Source: Mesorhizobium sp. M4B.F.Ca.ET.058.02.1.1
GTDB taxonomy: Bacteria > Pseudomonadota > Alphaproteobacteria > Rhizobiales > Rhizobiaceae
Reading direction: 5' to 3'
Length of the DNA stretch: 64,000 bases
Assembly: GCF_003952505.1 (NCBI RefSeq)
Contig: NZ_CP034450.1
Location: forward strand, 5,270,001 to 5,334,000
Both the position numbers and the translations under genes were made by a program. The notes beneath the pieces were generated by a model. That model did not search any database and had not been told where the DNA came from. It saw only the letters and a list, made by a program, of their open reading frames with translations. Shown piece by piece: positions 53,379 through 62,232 of the stretch (position 1 is its first letter; each line of letters opens with the position of its first letter).

Positions 53379-54363
53379 TCCCATCCGGCTGGCGCATGTC
53401 GATGTCGCTGAGATAGGCGACCACGGTGGCATGGGATGTCGCCGCCGTCAGCACACCGATCACCAGCACCATCAAGCCGACGCCGAGATAGCCAGCCGAG
53501 CCGATGGCGAAATTGCCGAACAGGGCTGTCGCCTGGTCCGCCTGGGGCGTGGCCATGTTGCGCGACGACCACCAGGAAAAGACGATGAAGACCAGGATCG
53601 CGGCAGCGCCTCCTGCGGCGGCGCCCTTCATGCCGGTGACCAGGAAATGCCAGCGAAATTCGCGCGCGATGAAGCGCGCCTCGGCACCGACGAAATGCAG
53701 CACCTCGATGATATGGCCGTTGCCAGCCATAGCGCCGCGCGTCGCGAACACCACTGTCAGCACCGTCGCCGACAGCATCAGCACCAGTACGGCGATGCCG
53801 ATGGTCACCGTGGTGCGGGCCATGGCCACGAGCCGGTCGACCCAGGTGCGGTGGTCGTCGAGTGCCGCGCTCGGCAGTTTGGGCGCGATCGCGGCGCGCA
53901 TCGCCGCAAAGTCGGGCGGGCTGTTCTCGTCAATGGTGACGATCACCAGGCGCGGCACCGGCAATTCGTCGATGTTGAGGCCTGTGCCCAGCCACGGCTC
54001 CAGCAAGCGGGCGGTAGCGTCCCGGTCGATGATTTTGGTGCCCTTGACGCCGGGAAATTCGCTGGCGATCTGTGAGGCCTGAGCCAGCGCGGCCTCCATG
54101 TCGAGGCCGTCGACCGGCTTGATCTGGATCGTCGCCTCGCGCGAGATCTGGTTTTCCCACACCGAGGCGGTGTCGCGCACCAGGGTCACGGCGCCGAAGG
54201 TCAGGCAGGACAGGAAGGTCATGATGGCGATGACCAGCACCAGCGCCCGTCCGGCGATGTTCTGAGCCGGCACGATCGGCGCCATCCTGCGCTGGGCGCG
54301 CTGCATCACGCCAGTCATCTCGGCCGGCTGGTCATGGAGATGTTCGGCGGAAAGCTCAGTCAT
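53374..54363 (-). CDS. ftsX: cell division protein FtsX
   Basis: A 329-residue permease-like protein. There are four transmembrane spans: about 42-63, 182-208, 243-265 and 297-319. The large loop after the first span is periplasmic (IQIKPVDGLDMEAALAQ onward) and activates peptidoglycan hydrolases during division. The family C-terminus ends the protein in the cytoplasm. The start overlaps the ftsE stop by eight bases, so both are translated together. Confidence 0.94.
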   Translation of the reverse strand: MTELSAEHLHDQPAEMTGVMQRAQRRMAPIVPAQNIAGRALVLVIAIMTFLSCLTFGAVTLVRDTASVWENQISREATIQIKPVDGLDMEAALAQASQIASEFPGVKGTKIIDRDATARLLEPWLGTGLNIDELPVPRLVIVTIDENSPPDFAAMRAAIAPKLPSAALDDHRTWVDRLVAMARTTVTIGIAVLVLMLSATVLTVVFATRGAMAGNGHIIEVLHFVGAEARFIAREFRWHFLVTGMKGAAAGGAAAILVFIVFSWWSSRNMATPQADQATALFGNFAIGSAGYLGVGLMVLVIGVLTAATSHATVVAYLSDIDMRQPDGS

Positions 54364-55015
54364 AGATATCCAGCCTTCCGCCGGCGAGGATCATGCGTCG
54401 CGCGTCGACCTGCTCCATCAGGCCGAGGTCGTGAGTCGCGATGACCACGGCGGTGCCGAGACGGTTGAGCTCGATAAACAGCCGAAGCAGCCGGCGCGCC
54501 AGCGGCGGGTCGACATTGCCGGTCGGTTCGTCGGCGAGCAGGATCTCGGGCTGCTCAATCAGCGCGCGGGCGATCGCGGCGCGCTGCTTCTCGCCGCCGG
54601 AGAGCACCGGCGGCAGCACATGCATGCGCTCGCCAAGACCGACCCATTTCAGCAATTCGGTCACGTCGGTGCGGTAGCTCGCCTCCTCGCGCCCGCGCAC
54701 GCGCAGGGGCAGGGCGACGTTCTCATAGGTGGTCATATGGTCGAGCAGGCGAAAATCCTGGAACACGACGCCGATGCGGCGCCGCAGATGCGGCAGCTCG
54801 CTGCGCGAGATGCGCGAGCGGTCCTTGCCGAAGATGGTGATCAGCCCGCGCGTCGGCTTCAGCGACATGAACAGAAGGCGCAGCAGCGTCGTCTTGCCGG
54901 CGCCGGAAGGCCCGCTCAGGAACTGGAAGGAGCGCTCCGGTATGTGCAGGGAAATGTCGCGGAGGATTTCCGGACCCATGCCATAGCGGAGGCCGACATT
55001 TTCGAAGCGGATCAC
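54356..55015 (-). CDS. ftsE: cell division ATP-binding protein FtsE
   Basis: A 219-residue ABC-type ATPase. Walker A is GPSGAGKTT, the signature is LSGGEKQR and Walker B is ILLADEPTGNVD. With FtsX it links the Z-ring to murein hydrolase activation. The start at 55015 gives the normal N-terminus MIRFENVGLRYG. A CtrA box lies 71 bases upstream, in the divergent region shared with the gene at 55211. Confidence 0.96.
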   Translation of the reverse strand: MIRFENVGLRYGMGPEILRDISLHIPERSFQFLSGPSGAGKTTLLRLLFMSLKPTRGLITIFGKDRSRISRSELPHLRRRIGVVFQDFRLLDHMTTYENVALPLRVRGREEASYRTDVTELLKWVGLGERMHVLPPVLSGGEKQRAAIARALIEQPEILLADEPTGNVDPPLARRLLRLFIELNRLGTAVVIATHDLGLMEQVDARRMILAGGRLDIYD

Positions 55016-55085
55016 GTTCGGCGACCTGGAACTTGCGGCGGCGAAACGCCAGCCCTTTCTCTCAAAAGACCATCGGCCCGCATGG

Positions 55086-55100
55086 TTAACCCTTGGTTAA
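55086..55100. promoter_or_regulatory. CtrA binding box (TTAA-N7-TTAA) upstream of ftsE
   Basis: TTAA at 55086-55089, seven bases, TTAA at 55097-55100 is the full CtrA consensus of alphaproteobacteria. A TTAACCAT half-site follows at 55147-55154. CtrA controls cell-cycle genes, so regulation of ftsEX is plausible. Confidence 0.6.
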
Positions 55101-55210
55101 TTTTTGATGCTTTTCGATGCATCACCGGGGTTCCGGTGGGGAAGCGTTAACCATTTGCGTTTACCCAAAAGAAACGAACAGCGAACAGGTGCTTTCAGTA
55201 CTGGAGCCAT

Positions 55211-55852
55211 ATGGCTAAGGATCGAACCGCGCGCCCGGTTTCCGGCGAAATCATGGCCGGGCTGGGGACAAGTGCCGCGCTGCAACCGCGCGGGCCGGTG
55301 ATCGACATCGTCGATGCCGATTACGAGGTGCTGCCGCGTCTTTCCGCTATGCCGGAAGCGCCGGCGGCGTCGCCTTCCCGCGCGACCGCCACGCCTACCA
55401 TCGAAGGTATGGACATGCTGCGCAAGCCGGAGGCTGCGACCGAGCGGCAGCCGGCATCGCGCGGCGGACCGCTTTTCTGGATTGCCGGCGTCAGTGCGGC
55501 GCTGGCCGCCTTCTGGGTCTCCGGCGGCCATGCGCTGGTTCGTCAATCGCCGTTCTGGAAGGCCGCGCAACCGGCGGCGGTGTTCAGCATATCGGACATC
55601 ACGTCGCGCATCGACGCGTCGGGGCTGAAACCTGTGTTGTTCGTCGACGGCGAAGCCGCCAATGACGGGGCGCAGGCCGCGCAAATGCCGCCGCTGGAGA
55701 TCCGCGTCACCGGCAATGACAGCCAGGTCACCCGCTATACGCTGGGGACATCCGGCCGCTCGCTGGCGCCCGGCGAAAGATTTGGCTTTTCCAGCCGCCT
55801 CGATGTGCCTAGAAACGGCGTGAAGGCCGTGGCGGTCAACTTCGCCGGCTAA
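55211..55852 (+). CDS. hypothetical membrane-anchored protein next to ftsE
   Basis: A 213-residue protein with a soluble, Pro/Ala-rich N-terminal part (residues 1-85), one transmembrane span (about 88-106) and a C-terminal beta-rich domain that ends with RLDVPRNGVKAVAVNFAG. This layout resembles the C-terminal part of zinc-ribbon/DUF3426 proteins common beside ftsE, but no Cys-rich zinc ribbon is present. The function is unknown. The ATG at 55211 is plausible. Because it shares the CtrA box region, it might be cell-cycle controlled. Confidence 0.72.
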   Translation: MAKDRTARPVSGEIMAGLGTSAALQPRGPVIDIVDADYEVLPRLSAMPEAPAASPSRATATPTIEGMDMLRKPEAATERQPASRGGPLFWIAGVSAALAAFWVSGGHALVRQSPFWKAAQPAAVFSISDITSRIDASGLKPVLFVDGEAANDGAQAAQMPPLEIRVTGNDSQVTRYTLGTSGRSLAPGERFGFSSRLDVPRNGVKAVAVNFAG

Positions 55853-55956
55853 GGCGGAACAGCATCGCGCGATCCGGCGCAAAATCAAGAAGTTCTACAG
55901 CGCGTTCGCTGGCCTGAAGGTCGCGGTCCTGTAGGCAAAACGCCTGGAGGGCGAAA

Positions 55957-56499
55957 ATGCCAGTTGTGCGCGGCAAGGATATCGAGGTCCTGTTTTCGGC
56001 GTCGGCGATCGCCCGCCGCAATCTCGAGCTCGCCAAGGAGATCGCCGGGCGCGACTACCATGACCTCCTGGTGATCTCGGTGCTGAAGGGATCGTTCATC
56101 TTCGCCGCCGACCTGATCCGGGCCATGCACGATGTCGGCCTGTCGCCCGAGGTCGAGTTCATCTTCATTTCCAGCTACGGCGCCGGAACCACCAGCGGCG
56201 AGGTGAGGGTGCTACGCGACATCGACAACGAGGTCGCCGGCCGTGACGTGCTCCTGATCGACGACATCCTTGAATCCGGCAAGACGCTCTCCTTCACCCG
56301 CGACCTCATGCTGTCGCGCGGCGCCAGAAGCTGCGCTATCGCCGTGCTGCTCGACAAGCGCATGCGCCGCCAGACCGCACTCAACGCAGACTATGTCGGC
56401 TTCGACTGCCCTGACTATTTCGTCGTCGGCTACGGCATGGACGTCGCGCACGCCTTTCGCGAATTGCCCTTTGTCGGAATCGTCAAGGGCGACGCCTAG
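55957..56499 (+). CDS. hpt: hypoxanthine phosphoribosyltransferase
   Basis: A 180-residue purine salvage enzyme. The PRPP loop LLIDDILESGKT (about residues 100-111) and the flexible loop SSYGAGTTSGEV are intact; VLKGSFIFAADLIRAM is the first family strand. It converts hypoxanthine and guanine to IMP and GMP with PRPP. The ATG at 55957 is preceded by GGAGGGCG. The following 94-base gap to the receiver gene holds two competing hairpins. Confidence 0.95.
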   Translation: MPVVRGKDIEVLFSASAIARRNLELAKEIAGRDYHDLLVISVLKGSFIFAADLIRAMHDVGLSPEVEFIFISSYGAGTTSGEVRVLRDIDNEVAGRDVLLIDDILESGKTLSFTRDLMLSRGARSCAIAVLLDKRMRRQTALNADYVGFDCPDYFVVGYGMDVAHAFRELPFVGIVKGDA

Positions 56500-56523
56500 G
56501 CATTCTCGGGGCGCTGGAGCGAA

Positions 56524-56567
56524 TTCTGAAAAGGCCTCATCGACGTTTCAAATTTTCAGAAAACGTC
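56524..56567 (+). terminator. two overlapping, mutually exclusive hairpins after hpt
   Basis: TTCTGAAAA (56524-56532) pairs perfectly with TTTTCAGAA (56553-56561), and GACGTTT (56542-56548) with AAACGTC (56561-56567). The arms interlock, so only one hairpin can form at a time. They lie between hpt and the receiver gene and could end or attenuate transcription. Confidence 0.45.
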
Positions 56568-56593
56568 AACGTTTCACCGCCATGTATCTTGCC

Positions 56594-56965
56594 ATGGCAA
56601 AGCTTCTGATCGTCGAGGACGATGAATCCGTCCGCACTCTCGCCGCCCGCGCGCTCGAACGCGACGGGCACAGCGTGGCAGTCGCCTGCGATGGCGCCCA
56701 GGGCCTTTCTCTCATCGAGGCGGCGCGGGGCGGCTATGACCTCGTCGTCTCCGATATCCGCATGCCGGAGATGGACGGCATCGAGATGGCCACCGCGGCG
56801 GCGGCGCTGTTCCCGTCGATGAAGATCATGCTGATGACCGGCTATGCCGACCAGCGCGAGCGCGCCGAGGAATTGAACGGCATTATCCTCGACGTCATGC
56901 AGAAGCCTTTTACCCTCGCCGAAATCCGCGCCCGCGTCGGACGCGCCCTGAACTGCTTCGCCTGA
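56594..56965 (+). CDS. single-domain response regulator (CpdR-like)
   Basis: A 123-residue receiver domain with no output domain. The acidic pair is in LLIVEDDESV, the phosphorylation Asp is in YDLVVSDIRMPEMDG, and the conserved Lys is in VMQKPF. It resembles CpdR, the adaptor that directs ClpXP to CtrA and other cell-cycle proteins. The start is ATG at 56594 (MAKLLIVEDDES); ATG at 56582 is possible. No histidine kinase gene is adjacent. Confidence 0.85.
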   Translation: MAKLLIVEDDESVRTLAARALERDGHSVAVACDGAQGLSLIEAARGGYDLVVSDIRMPEMDGIEMATAAAALFPSMKIMLMTGYADQRERAEELNGIILDVMQKPFTLAEIRARVGRALNCFA

Positions 56966-57038
56966 GGTTCCGCGCCGGAGGCCCGCCCGGCACGATAGTC
57001 CAGGAATCGCATTGCGTTCACGTCGCGGTGGTCGGCGA

Positions 57039-57989
57039 TCACGCCGTGTCGCCTGTCGGCACGAGCAACGGCGGAGCTGCTCTTAGCCGCTCGGTGCGGA
57101 AGGCAAGCAGGCCGGCGCCAATGATAAGGGTGGCACCCAGCACGGTCGCCGAGTGTGGCACCTCGGCGAAGAACAGGAAGCCCCACAGCGGCGACCAGAT
57201 GATGCCGGTATATTCAAAAGTGGCGACGCGGTTGGCCTGCGCAAGCCGGTAGGCCTGCGACAGCAGGATCATGCCGGCCGAGGCGACGAAGCCGCAGGCC
57301 GCCATCTTGAGAAGGTCGGGCAATGCCGGCCAGATCCAGGGCCGCACCAGGAATTCGAGGCTGGGGTGGACGGCGTGCTCTATCCCGGCAAGCCGGAACA
57401 GGCCGGCGACGAGCAGCGCACCGGTCAGGTAGGCGCCGTTCTGGTAGAACGCCATGACGGTGGAGGATTCGGTGTCGCTTATCTTGCGGGCCATCAGCTG
57501 CGAGAGGCCGTAGAGGAAGGCGGAGCCGAGCGACAGGAGCGCCGCCCAGTCGAACAGTCCGGCGCCCGGCCGCAGCATGACGAGGACGCCGAGCAGACCG
57601 ATCAGGACAGTCGCCAGCGTCTGCCAGGAGACCCGTTCGCCAAGATAGGGCCCGGCAAGCGCCATGATGAACAGCGGCGCCATGAAATAGAGCGCCACCG
57701 CGTCGGCCAGCGGCAGGGCGGCGATCGCCAGATAATAGGACGTATAGGACGCGAACTGGATGAAGGCGCGCAGCGTCAGCGTGCCGAAGCGCTTCGAGAG
57801 CAGGGCTTTCAGCCCGACATCGGCGTGCACGATAACGATCAGGATCGGCAAGGCGACGATAGCGCGGATCGCCATGACCTCGGTAACCGGGTAGAGGCCC
57901 GACACCGCCTTGACGAGCGGATCCTGGAGCGAAAACACCAGCACGCCCAGACAAAGGCTCAGGATGCCAAGCACCATCCTGTTCTGCAT
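57039..57989 (-). CDS. EamA/DMT-family transporter
   Basis: A 316-residue ten-helix exporter with two EamA domains. The repeats are clear from LQDPLVKAVSGLYPVTEVMAIRAIVALP and LADAVALYFMAPLFIMALAGPYLGE. The substrate is unknown. The ATG at 57989 is preferred. It is divergent from a LysR gene. An intrinsic terminator and a structured RNA lie in its leader, so it may be under attenuation control. Confidence 0.87.
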   Translation of the reverse strand: MQNRMVLGILSLCLGVLVFSLQDPLVKAVSGLYPVTEVMAIRAIVALPILIVIVHADVGLKALLSKRFGTLTLRAFIQFASYTSYYLAIAALPLADAVALYFMAPLFIMALAGPYLGERVSWQTLATVLIGLLGVLVMLRPGAGLFDWAALLSLGSAFLYGLSQLMARKISDTESSTVMAFYQNGAYLTGALLVAGLFRLAGIEHAVHPSLEFLVRPWIWPALPDLLKMAACGFVASAGMILLSQAYRLAQANRVATFEYTGIIWSPLWGFLFFAEVPHSATVLGATLIIGAGLLAFRTERLRAAPPLLVPTGDTA

Positions 57990-58036
57990 AGGATTCGGCC
58001 CCCCGATTCGCGCGATCCCAAACCGACGCATGCGGT

Positions 58037-58070
58037 AAAAAAGAACCCGCCACCGTTCCAGGCAGCGGGT
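58037..58070 (-). terminator. strong intrinsic terminator upstream of the EamA transporter
   Basis: On the minus strand ACCCGCTGCC pairs with GGTGGCGGGT (ten pairs, two GU) around a 6-base loop and is followed by TCTTTTTT. No minus-strand gene precedes it, so it must end a leader or a small RNA that starts within 58071-58209. Confidence 0.8.
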
Positions 58071-58076
58071 ATGAGT

Positions 58077-58142
58077 GAGGACTCGATTGGTCCGCAGCCG
58101 GTTTCAAGGGCTGCATATCCAATGGGTGAGGCGACTATCCTC
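58077..58142 (-). ncRNA. structured RNA before the terminator (leader or sRNA)
   Basis: Reading the minus strand, GAGGA pairs with TCCTC (58142-58138 with 58081-58077). Inside it, ATTGG-ATAT-GCAGCC pairs with GGCTGC-GGA-CCAAT around a 9-base loop, an 11-bp helix with an internal loop. The strong terminator follows after six bases. No known riboswitch motif was recognised by eye. It is either a ligand- or protein-controlled leader of the EamA gene or a small RNA. Confidence 0.5.
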
Positions 58143-58209
58143 CGGCGTTTGACATGTTGCAAACGAATTGGAATGATGCCAGCAATCAAAATTGCTTATG
58201 GTGGATGCG

Positions 58210-59088
58210 ATGAAGCCGACGCTCGACAGCGATCTCCTGCGCACCTTCGTTGCGGTGGCCGAAACCGGCAATTTCACCAAGGCGGCGGAGCAGGCGGGCC
58301 GTACCCAGTCGGCGGTGTCGATGCAGATGAAGAAGCTCGAGAGCATGGTTGGCGACAGCCTGTTCGAGCGCGGCTCGCGCGGCGTGGCGCTGACACGGCG
58401 CGGCGGCGAGCTGATCGGCAATGCCAGGCGCATCGTTTCGCTGCTCGACGAGACGGCAGCGTCGATGGCGGCGGCGCCGCTTGGCGGCCCGGTGCGCATC
58501 GGCATTCCCGAAGAGTATGGCCATGCCATACTGTCGCGCGCCCTTGGCGCGTTTTCGACGCGCCACCCGAAGGTCGAGGTGACGGTGCGCTACGCGCATT
58601 CGGGCGCGCAGACAGCGGCGGTTACCGCCGGCGAGCTCGACCTTGCGGTTGTCTTCGAATGGCAGGATCTCGCGGGCGGCGAGGTGCTGATGCACGACCC
58701 GACCGTCTGGGTGACGTCCGAGACGCACCACAGGCACGAGGAGCGGCCGGTGCCGATCGCGCTCTACAGCCGTGACGGCTGGTGCCGCGACTTCGCCATC
58801 AAGTCGCTGGAACAGCGCGGCCTTGCCTATCGCGTCGCCTACACCAGCGACACCAATGGCGGCCTCAAGCTCGCCGTCACCTCCGGCCTGGCGATCGCGC
58901 CGATCTCGCGCAGCAACATCCCGGCAGGCTGCCGCGAGCTGACCGCCGCCGACGGCTTCGGCGACATCGATTCCTCCAATGTCGTGCTGCACCGCAATCC
59001 GCTCGCCGCCGGCGAAGCGATCGACAGCATGGAGAATGCCATCCGCGAGGCGTTCACGCTGACGCCCGGCGCGCTCCTCGACGCCTGA
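58210..59088 (+). CDS. LysR-family transcriptional regulator
   Basis: A 292-residue LTTR. The winged helix-turn-helix spans residues 1-60 (DLLRTFVAVAETGNFTKAAEQAGRTQSAVSMQMKKLES), followed by an inducer domain. The ATG at 58210 has GGTGG upstream; ATG at 58198 is possible. It is divergent from the EamA transporter gene and probably controls it. Confidence 0.9.
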   Translation: MKPTLDSDLLRTFVAVAETGNFTKAAEQAGRTQSAVSMQMKKLESMVGDSLFERGSRGVALTRRGGELIGNARRIVSLLDETAASMAAAPLGGPVRIGIPEEYGHAILSRALGAFSTRHPKVEVTVRYAHSGAQTAAVTAGELDLAVVFEWQDLAGGEVLMHDPTVWVTSETHHRHEERPVPIALYSRDGWCRDFAIKSLEQRGLAYRVAYTSDTNGGLKLAVTSGLAIAPISRSNIPAGCRELTAADGFGDIDSSNVVLHRNPLAAGEAIDSMENAIREAFTLTPGALLDA

Positions 59089-59130
59089 CTTGCGCTGCTT
59101 CAATCCGGTGGGGCGGTGGCGGCTCCGTTC

Positions 59131-59505
59131 CTACCCTGGCGGCGTGCTCTCGGAGAAGGTCAGACGGTTGCCGAACGGGTCGTCGACGGTGACCTCTCTC
59201 GTTCCCCAGGGCGTCTCTTCCAACCCCGGCCTGGCGTAGCGGTATTTCTTCACCGTCAGCTCCCGATGCAGCGCCGCTATGTCGGCCACTTCGACGCGGA
59301 TATGGGAGCCCGGCGAACCGTCGCCATGATGCTCGCTCAGATGCAACTCGCAGCCGTCGCGGGCAATGCCGGTGTAAAGCGGCGCACTGTCGTCGAAACG
59401 GTGCTCGAACCGCACCTCGAAGCCGAGGAAGCCGAGATAGAATTCATGCGCCTTGGCGACGTCGAATATGCGCAATATCGGAGTGACGGCACCGAGCTTC
59501 GGCAT
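59131..59505 (-). CDS. VOC-family protein (glyoxalase/bleomycin resistance-like)
   Basis: A 124-residue vicinal oxygen chelate protein with two paired beta-alpha-beta-beta-beta modules. The first is VTPILRIFDVAKAHEFYLGFLGFEV and the second contains HIRVEVADIAALHRELT and VDDPFGNRLTF. It may be metal-dependent or a drug-binding protein. It converges on the LysR gene. Confidence 0.86.
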   Translation of the reverse strand: MPKLGAVTPILRIFDVAKAHEFYLGFLGFEVRFEHRFDDSAPLYTGIARDGCELHLSEHHGDGSPGSHIRVEVADIAALHRELTVKKYRYARPGLEETPWGTREVTVDDPFGNRLTFSESTPPG

Positions 59506-59533
59506 GGCGTTGCGACCGTTGGGAAGGGGCGGG

Positions 59534-62119
59534 CTATTTCAGTTCCAGCAGCCGTTCGAGATAGCTGCGTTCGATGTCGGGGCTGAGCGCGTTGCCGAGC
59601 CGCTTCCGGATCGCTTCCAGGATCTGGCGCGCGCGCTGGACATCGATCTCGTCAGGCACCTTCACCGAATTGCCGTCGTCGGGCCCGCGCGTGGCGCGCG
59701 GTCGGCCGAGCGGGTCGCGGTCGGCATCCTGCTGGCGGCCGCCCTGCTCGCTGCCGCCCTGGTCGCCCTGCATGGCCTGCAGCTGCTTCATCATGTCCTT
59801 GGCGCCACGGCGCAGCGCCTCCAGCGCGCGGCCCTGATGGCCGACGGCCTGGTCGCCGTCGCCTTCGCCGAGCGCCTGCTCGGCATTGCCCATCGACTTG
59901 CCGGCATCGCCAAATCCCTCATTGGGCTGCATGCCCATGCCTTCCAGGCCCTTCTTCAACTGCTCGAGGTCGTTTTGCAGCTTGCCCTGGCCTTCCTGCA
60001 ACTGCTTCAGGGCGTCGGCGAACTCCTGCGGCGTCATCTGCCTCGGACGCGCGAGCGGGTCGCGATCCTCGCCGGGGCCAGGCCTGTCCTCGTCCTGGCC
60101 GCCGCCGTTCTCGCCGAGCTGCTCGTCGCGGTTCTCGCCGCGCTGGCGCTGGCCGCGCTGCATCTGGTCCATGCGGAAGGTGTCGTTCATCATCTCCTGC
60201 TGGCGCCGCATGATCTCGCCCAGCTTGTCCATCTGCTGGCGCATCTCGCTGTCCTGCTCGCCGCCCTGCTGCTGGCGGCCGGCCTGCAGGTTGTTCATCA
60301 TGTCCTGCAATTGCGACAGCAACTGCTGGGCGCGGTCGCGATCGCCGGATTTGGCCAGGTTCTCGATCTCGTCCATCATCCTCTCGATGTCGCTCTGGCG
60401 CAGTTCCTGGCCGTTCTGCTGCATCTGCGGCGCGTTCGGGTTCTGCTTGGCGCGCTCGGCGAACTCCTGCAGGAACTCGTTCATGGCCTCGCGCAGTTCC
60501 TTCATCGCCTTGTCGATCTCTTCGTCGCTGGCGCCCCTGTTGATGGCATCCTGCAGCGCCTGCTGCGCCTGGCGCAGCCGCCGCTCGGCGGCCGACAGAT
60601 TGCCCTCCTCGATGCCGAGCGCGATTTCCCAGAGATAGGACACGACATTGCGCAGCTGGTCGTCATTGTCGGCCATCTTCAGCCGGCTGCGGGCGCTCAT
60701 GATCGCGAGGTAGTGCGCCATGTTGTCGAACGTGTCCTCGGGGCGCAGCGTGATGGCATCCATCAGCTCGAGCACGCGCGGCTTCGAATTGGCGTCGAGC
60801 CCAAGCATGCGGCGCTGCTCGATCACTGCGCGCGCCAGCGGGTTGGCGAAGGGCCGCTCCGGCATCATCAGCGTCTTGGTCTCGCTGGTCGCGGTGTGGC
60901 CGGCGTCGTCGGTAGCGGTGAGCGTCAGCTTGATGCTGCCACCGGACCAGACGTGCTCGGTCAGGTCCTTGCTGGTCTTGGCGGCGTTGCCCTTGCCGCC
61001 ACGCCGCGGCACCGCCAGCGGCATGTCGGGCGGGCCATAGAGAGGATGCGCGTTGGGTGCCTGCGGGTCGGCGAGCGCGAACTCCGCCTTGGCCGAGGCC
61101 GCGCCATAGTCGTCGTCGATCTGGTAGTTGAGCTCGAAGGCGCCGTTAACGGCGCGCTTGGGCTCGCCGGCAAAGCGGATCGCCGGCGGCTTGTCCGGAA
61201 TTACGGCGAAGGCCCAGTGGCCGAGATCGTCCTCGCCTGATTTCAGCGTCAGCACGCCGTCGCCGGTCAGCTTGCCGGTGAACTGGCGCACTTTTGGCGC
61301 TGCTGTCGACACCGGCTTGGCGGCCTGCGGTCCGGCCGGGTCGATGGCGCGGGCATTGCCGTCCTTGTCGGCAAAGCTCAGCGTCTCCTCGCCCGAGCCA
61401 CCGGTGACGCGCAGCGAGACATCGCTGCCCTGCGGCACGGTGAAGGTGGCGGCCGCCTGGTTGGCGTCGGCGGTGAGGAAGAGCGGCGGCTTGCCGGTAT
61501 AGGCAGGTGGCGTCACCCAGGCGTCGATGCGCGGCGGAACGGCGTCGCGCGCGGCGCGGGCGACGAAGCCGTCGCTTATCCGGCCGCCTGACGGACCGAA
61601 GGAGAAGGCGAAGGCGGTGACCAGGAGCAGCGCCGCGACGGCGCGCAGGCCCCAGCGGTCGCGCTCCGGAACGCGTGCGCGCGGCCGGTCGGCGCCAAGA
61701 CTGCCCAGCCGTTCAGCCATGCGCTTCTGGTGTTCGCGCCAAAGCGCCTGCGAGAAAATGCTTTCCTGACCGCTCGGGCGGTCGGTCTGCACCTGCACCG
61801 GGCTATGCAGCAGTTCATTGGCCGCTTCGATGCGCCGGTCGATCTCGGCTGCCGTCGGCAAGCGGAAGACGCTCAGCGGGTAGAGCGCTGCGAGGGCGGC
61901 TATGGCGAAGACAATCAGCACGCCGATGCGCGCGACGTCGGGCAGAAGCGGGAACAGGCCGAGCCAGGAGATGCTGAGGAACAGGCCGGCAAGGATGAGC
62001 AGCGGCAAAAGCAGCGGCCAGCCACGCTCGACCACCATGGAGGACCGCGTCGCCAGCCGGCTCAGGGCAAGACGCCCGGCCAGGCCACGATTGCCGCTGG
62101 AAGTGGGTCGTTGCGTCAT
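59534..62119 (-). CDS. TIGR02302 family membrane protein (DUF4175)
   Basis: An 861-residue protein of the TIGR02302 family, restricted to alphaproteobacteria. Three transmembrane segments lie near the N-terminus (about 34-54, 61-78 and 158-176). A periplasmic part follows with PPRIDAWVTPPAYTGKPP near 192. The C-terminal third (about 520-800) is Gln/Arg/Asp-rich and coiled. The family's function is unknown but it is linked to the cell envelope. No anomaly in length or frame was seen. Confidence 0.87.
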   Translation of the reverse strand: MTQRPTSSGNRGLAGRLALSRLATRSSMVVERGWPLLLPLLILAGLFLSISWLGLFPLLPDVARIGVLIVFAIAALAALYPLSVFRLPTAAEIDRRIEAANELLHSPVQVQTDRPSGQESIFSQALWREHQKRMAERLGSLGADRPRARVPERDRWGLRAVAALLLVTAFAFSFGPSGGRISDGFVARAARDAVPPRIDAWVTPPAYTGKPPLFLTADANQAAATFTVPQGSDVSLRVTGGSGEETLSFADKDGNARAIDPAGPQAAKPVSTAAPKVRQFTGKLTGDGVLTLKSGEDDLGHWAFAVIPDKPPAIRFAGEPKRAVNGAFELNYQIDDDYGAASAKAEFALADPQAPNAHPLYGPPDMPLAVPRRGGKGNAAKTSKDLTEHVWSGGSIKLTLTATDDAGHTATSETKTLMMPERPFANPLARAVIEQRRMLGLDANSKPRVLELMDAITLRPEDTFDNMAHYLAIMSARSRLKMADNDDQLRNVVSYLWEIALGIEEGNLSAAERRLRQAQQALQDAINRGASDEEIDKAMKELREAMNEFLQEFAERAKQNPNAPQMQQNGQELRQSDIERMMDEIENLAKSGDRDRAQQLLSQLQDMMNNLQAGRQQQGGEQDSEMRQQMDKLGEIMRRQQEMMNDTFRMDQMQRGQRQRGENRDEQLGENGGGQDEDRPGPGEDRDPLARPRQMTPQEFADALKQLQEGQGKLQNDLEQLKKGLEGMGMQPNEGFGDAGKSMGNAEQALGEGDGDQAVGHQGRALEALRRGAKDMMKQLQAMQGDQGGSEQGGRQQDADRDPLGRPRATRGPDDGNSVKVPDEIDVQRARQILEAIRKRLGNALSPDIERSYLERLLELK

Positions 62120-62232
62120 CGGCCTTCCTGTCCGGGCGGGATGGCCCGAACCTCAGGACTAGAAGTGTACCAGCAAACACGGCAAAGGCGAGGCGGGTTC
62201 CAAAAACGTGAACCGTTCTTTCCGCTTTATGG

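Noticed and set aside
56524..56567. An H-type pseudoknot from the two inverted repeats
   Set aside because: There is no linker between the inner arms to cross the 9-bp stem, so both helices cannot form together; mutually exclusive hairpins are more plausible.
57959..58189. A 76-residue minus-strand frame as a leader peptide for the EamA gene
   Set aside because: It runs through the structured RNA and terminator, is long for a leader peptide and has no run of regulatory codons.
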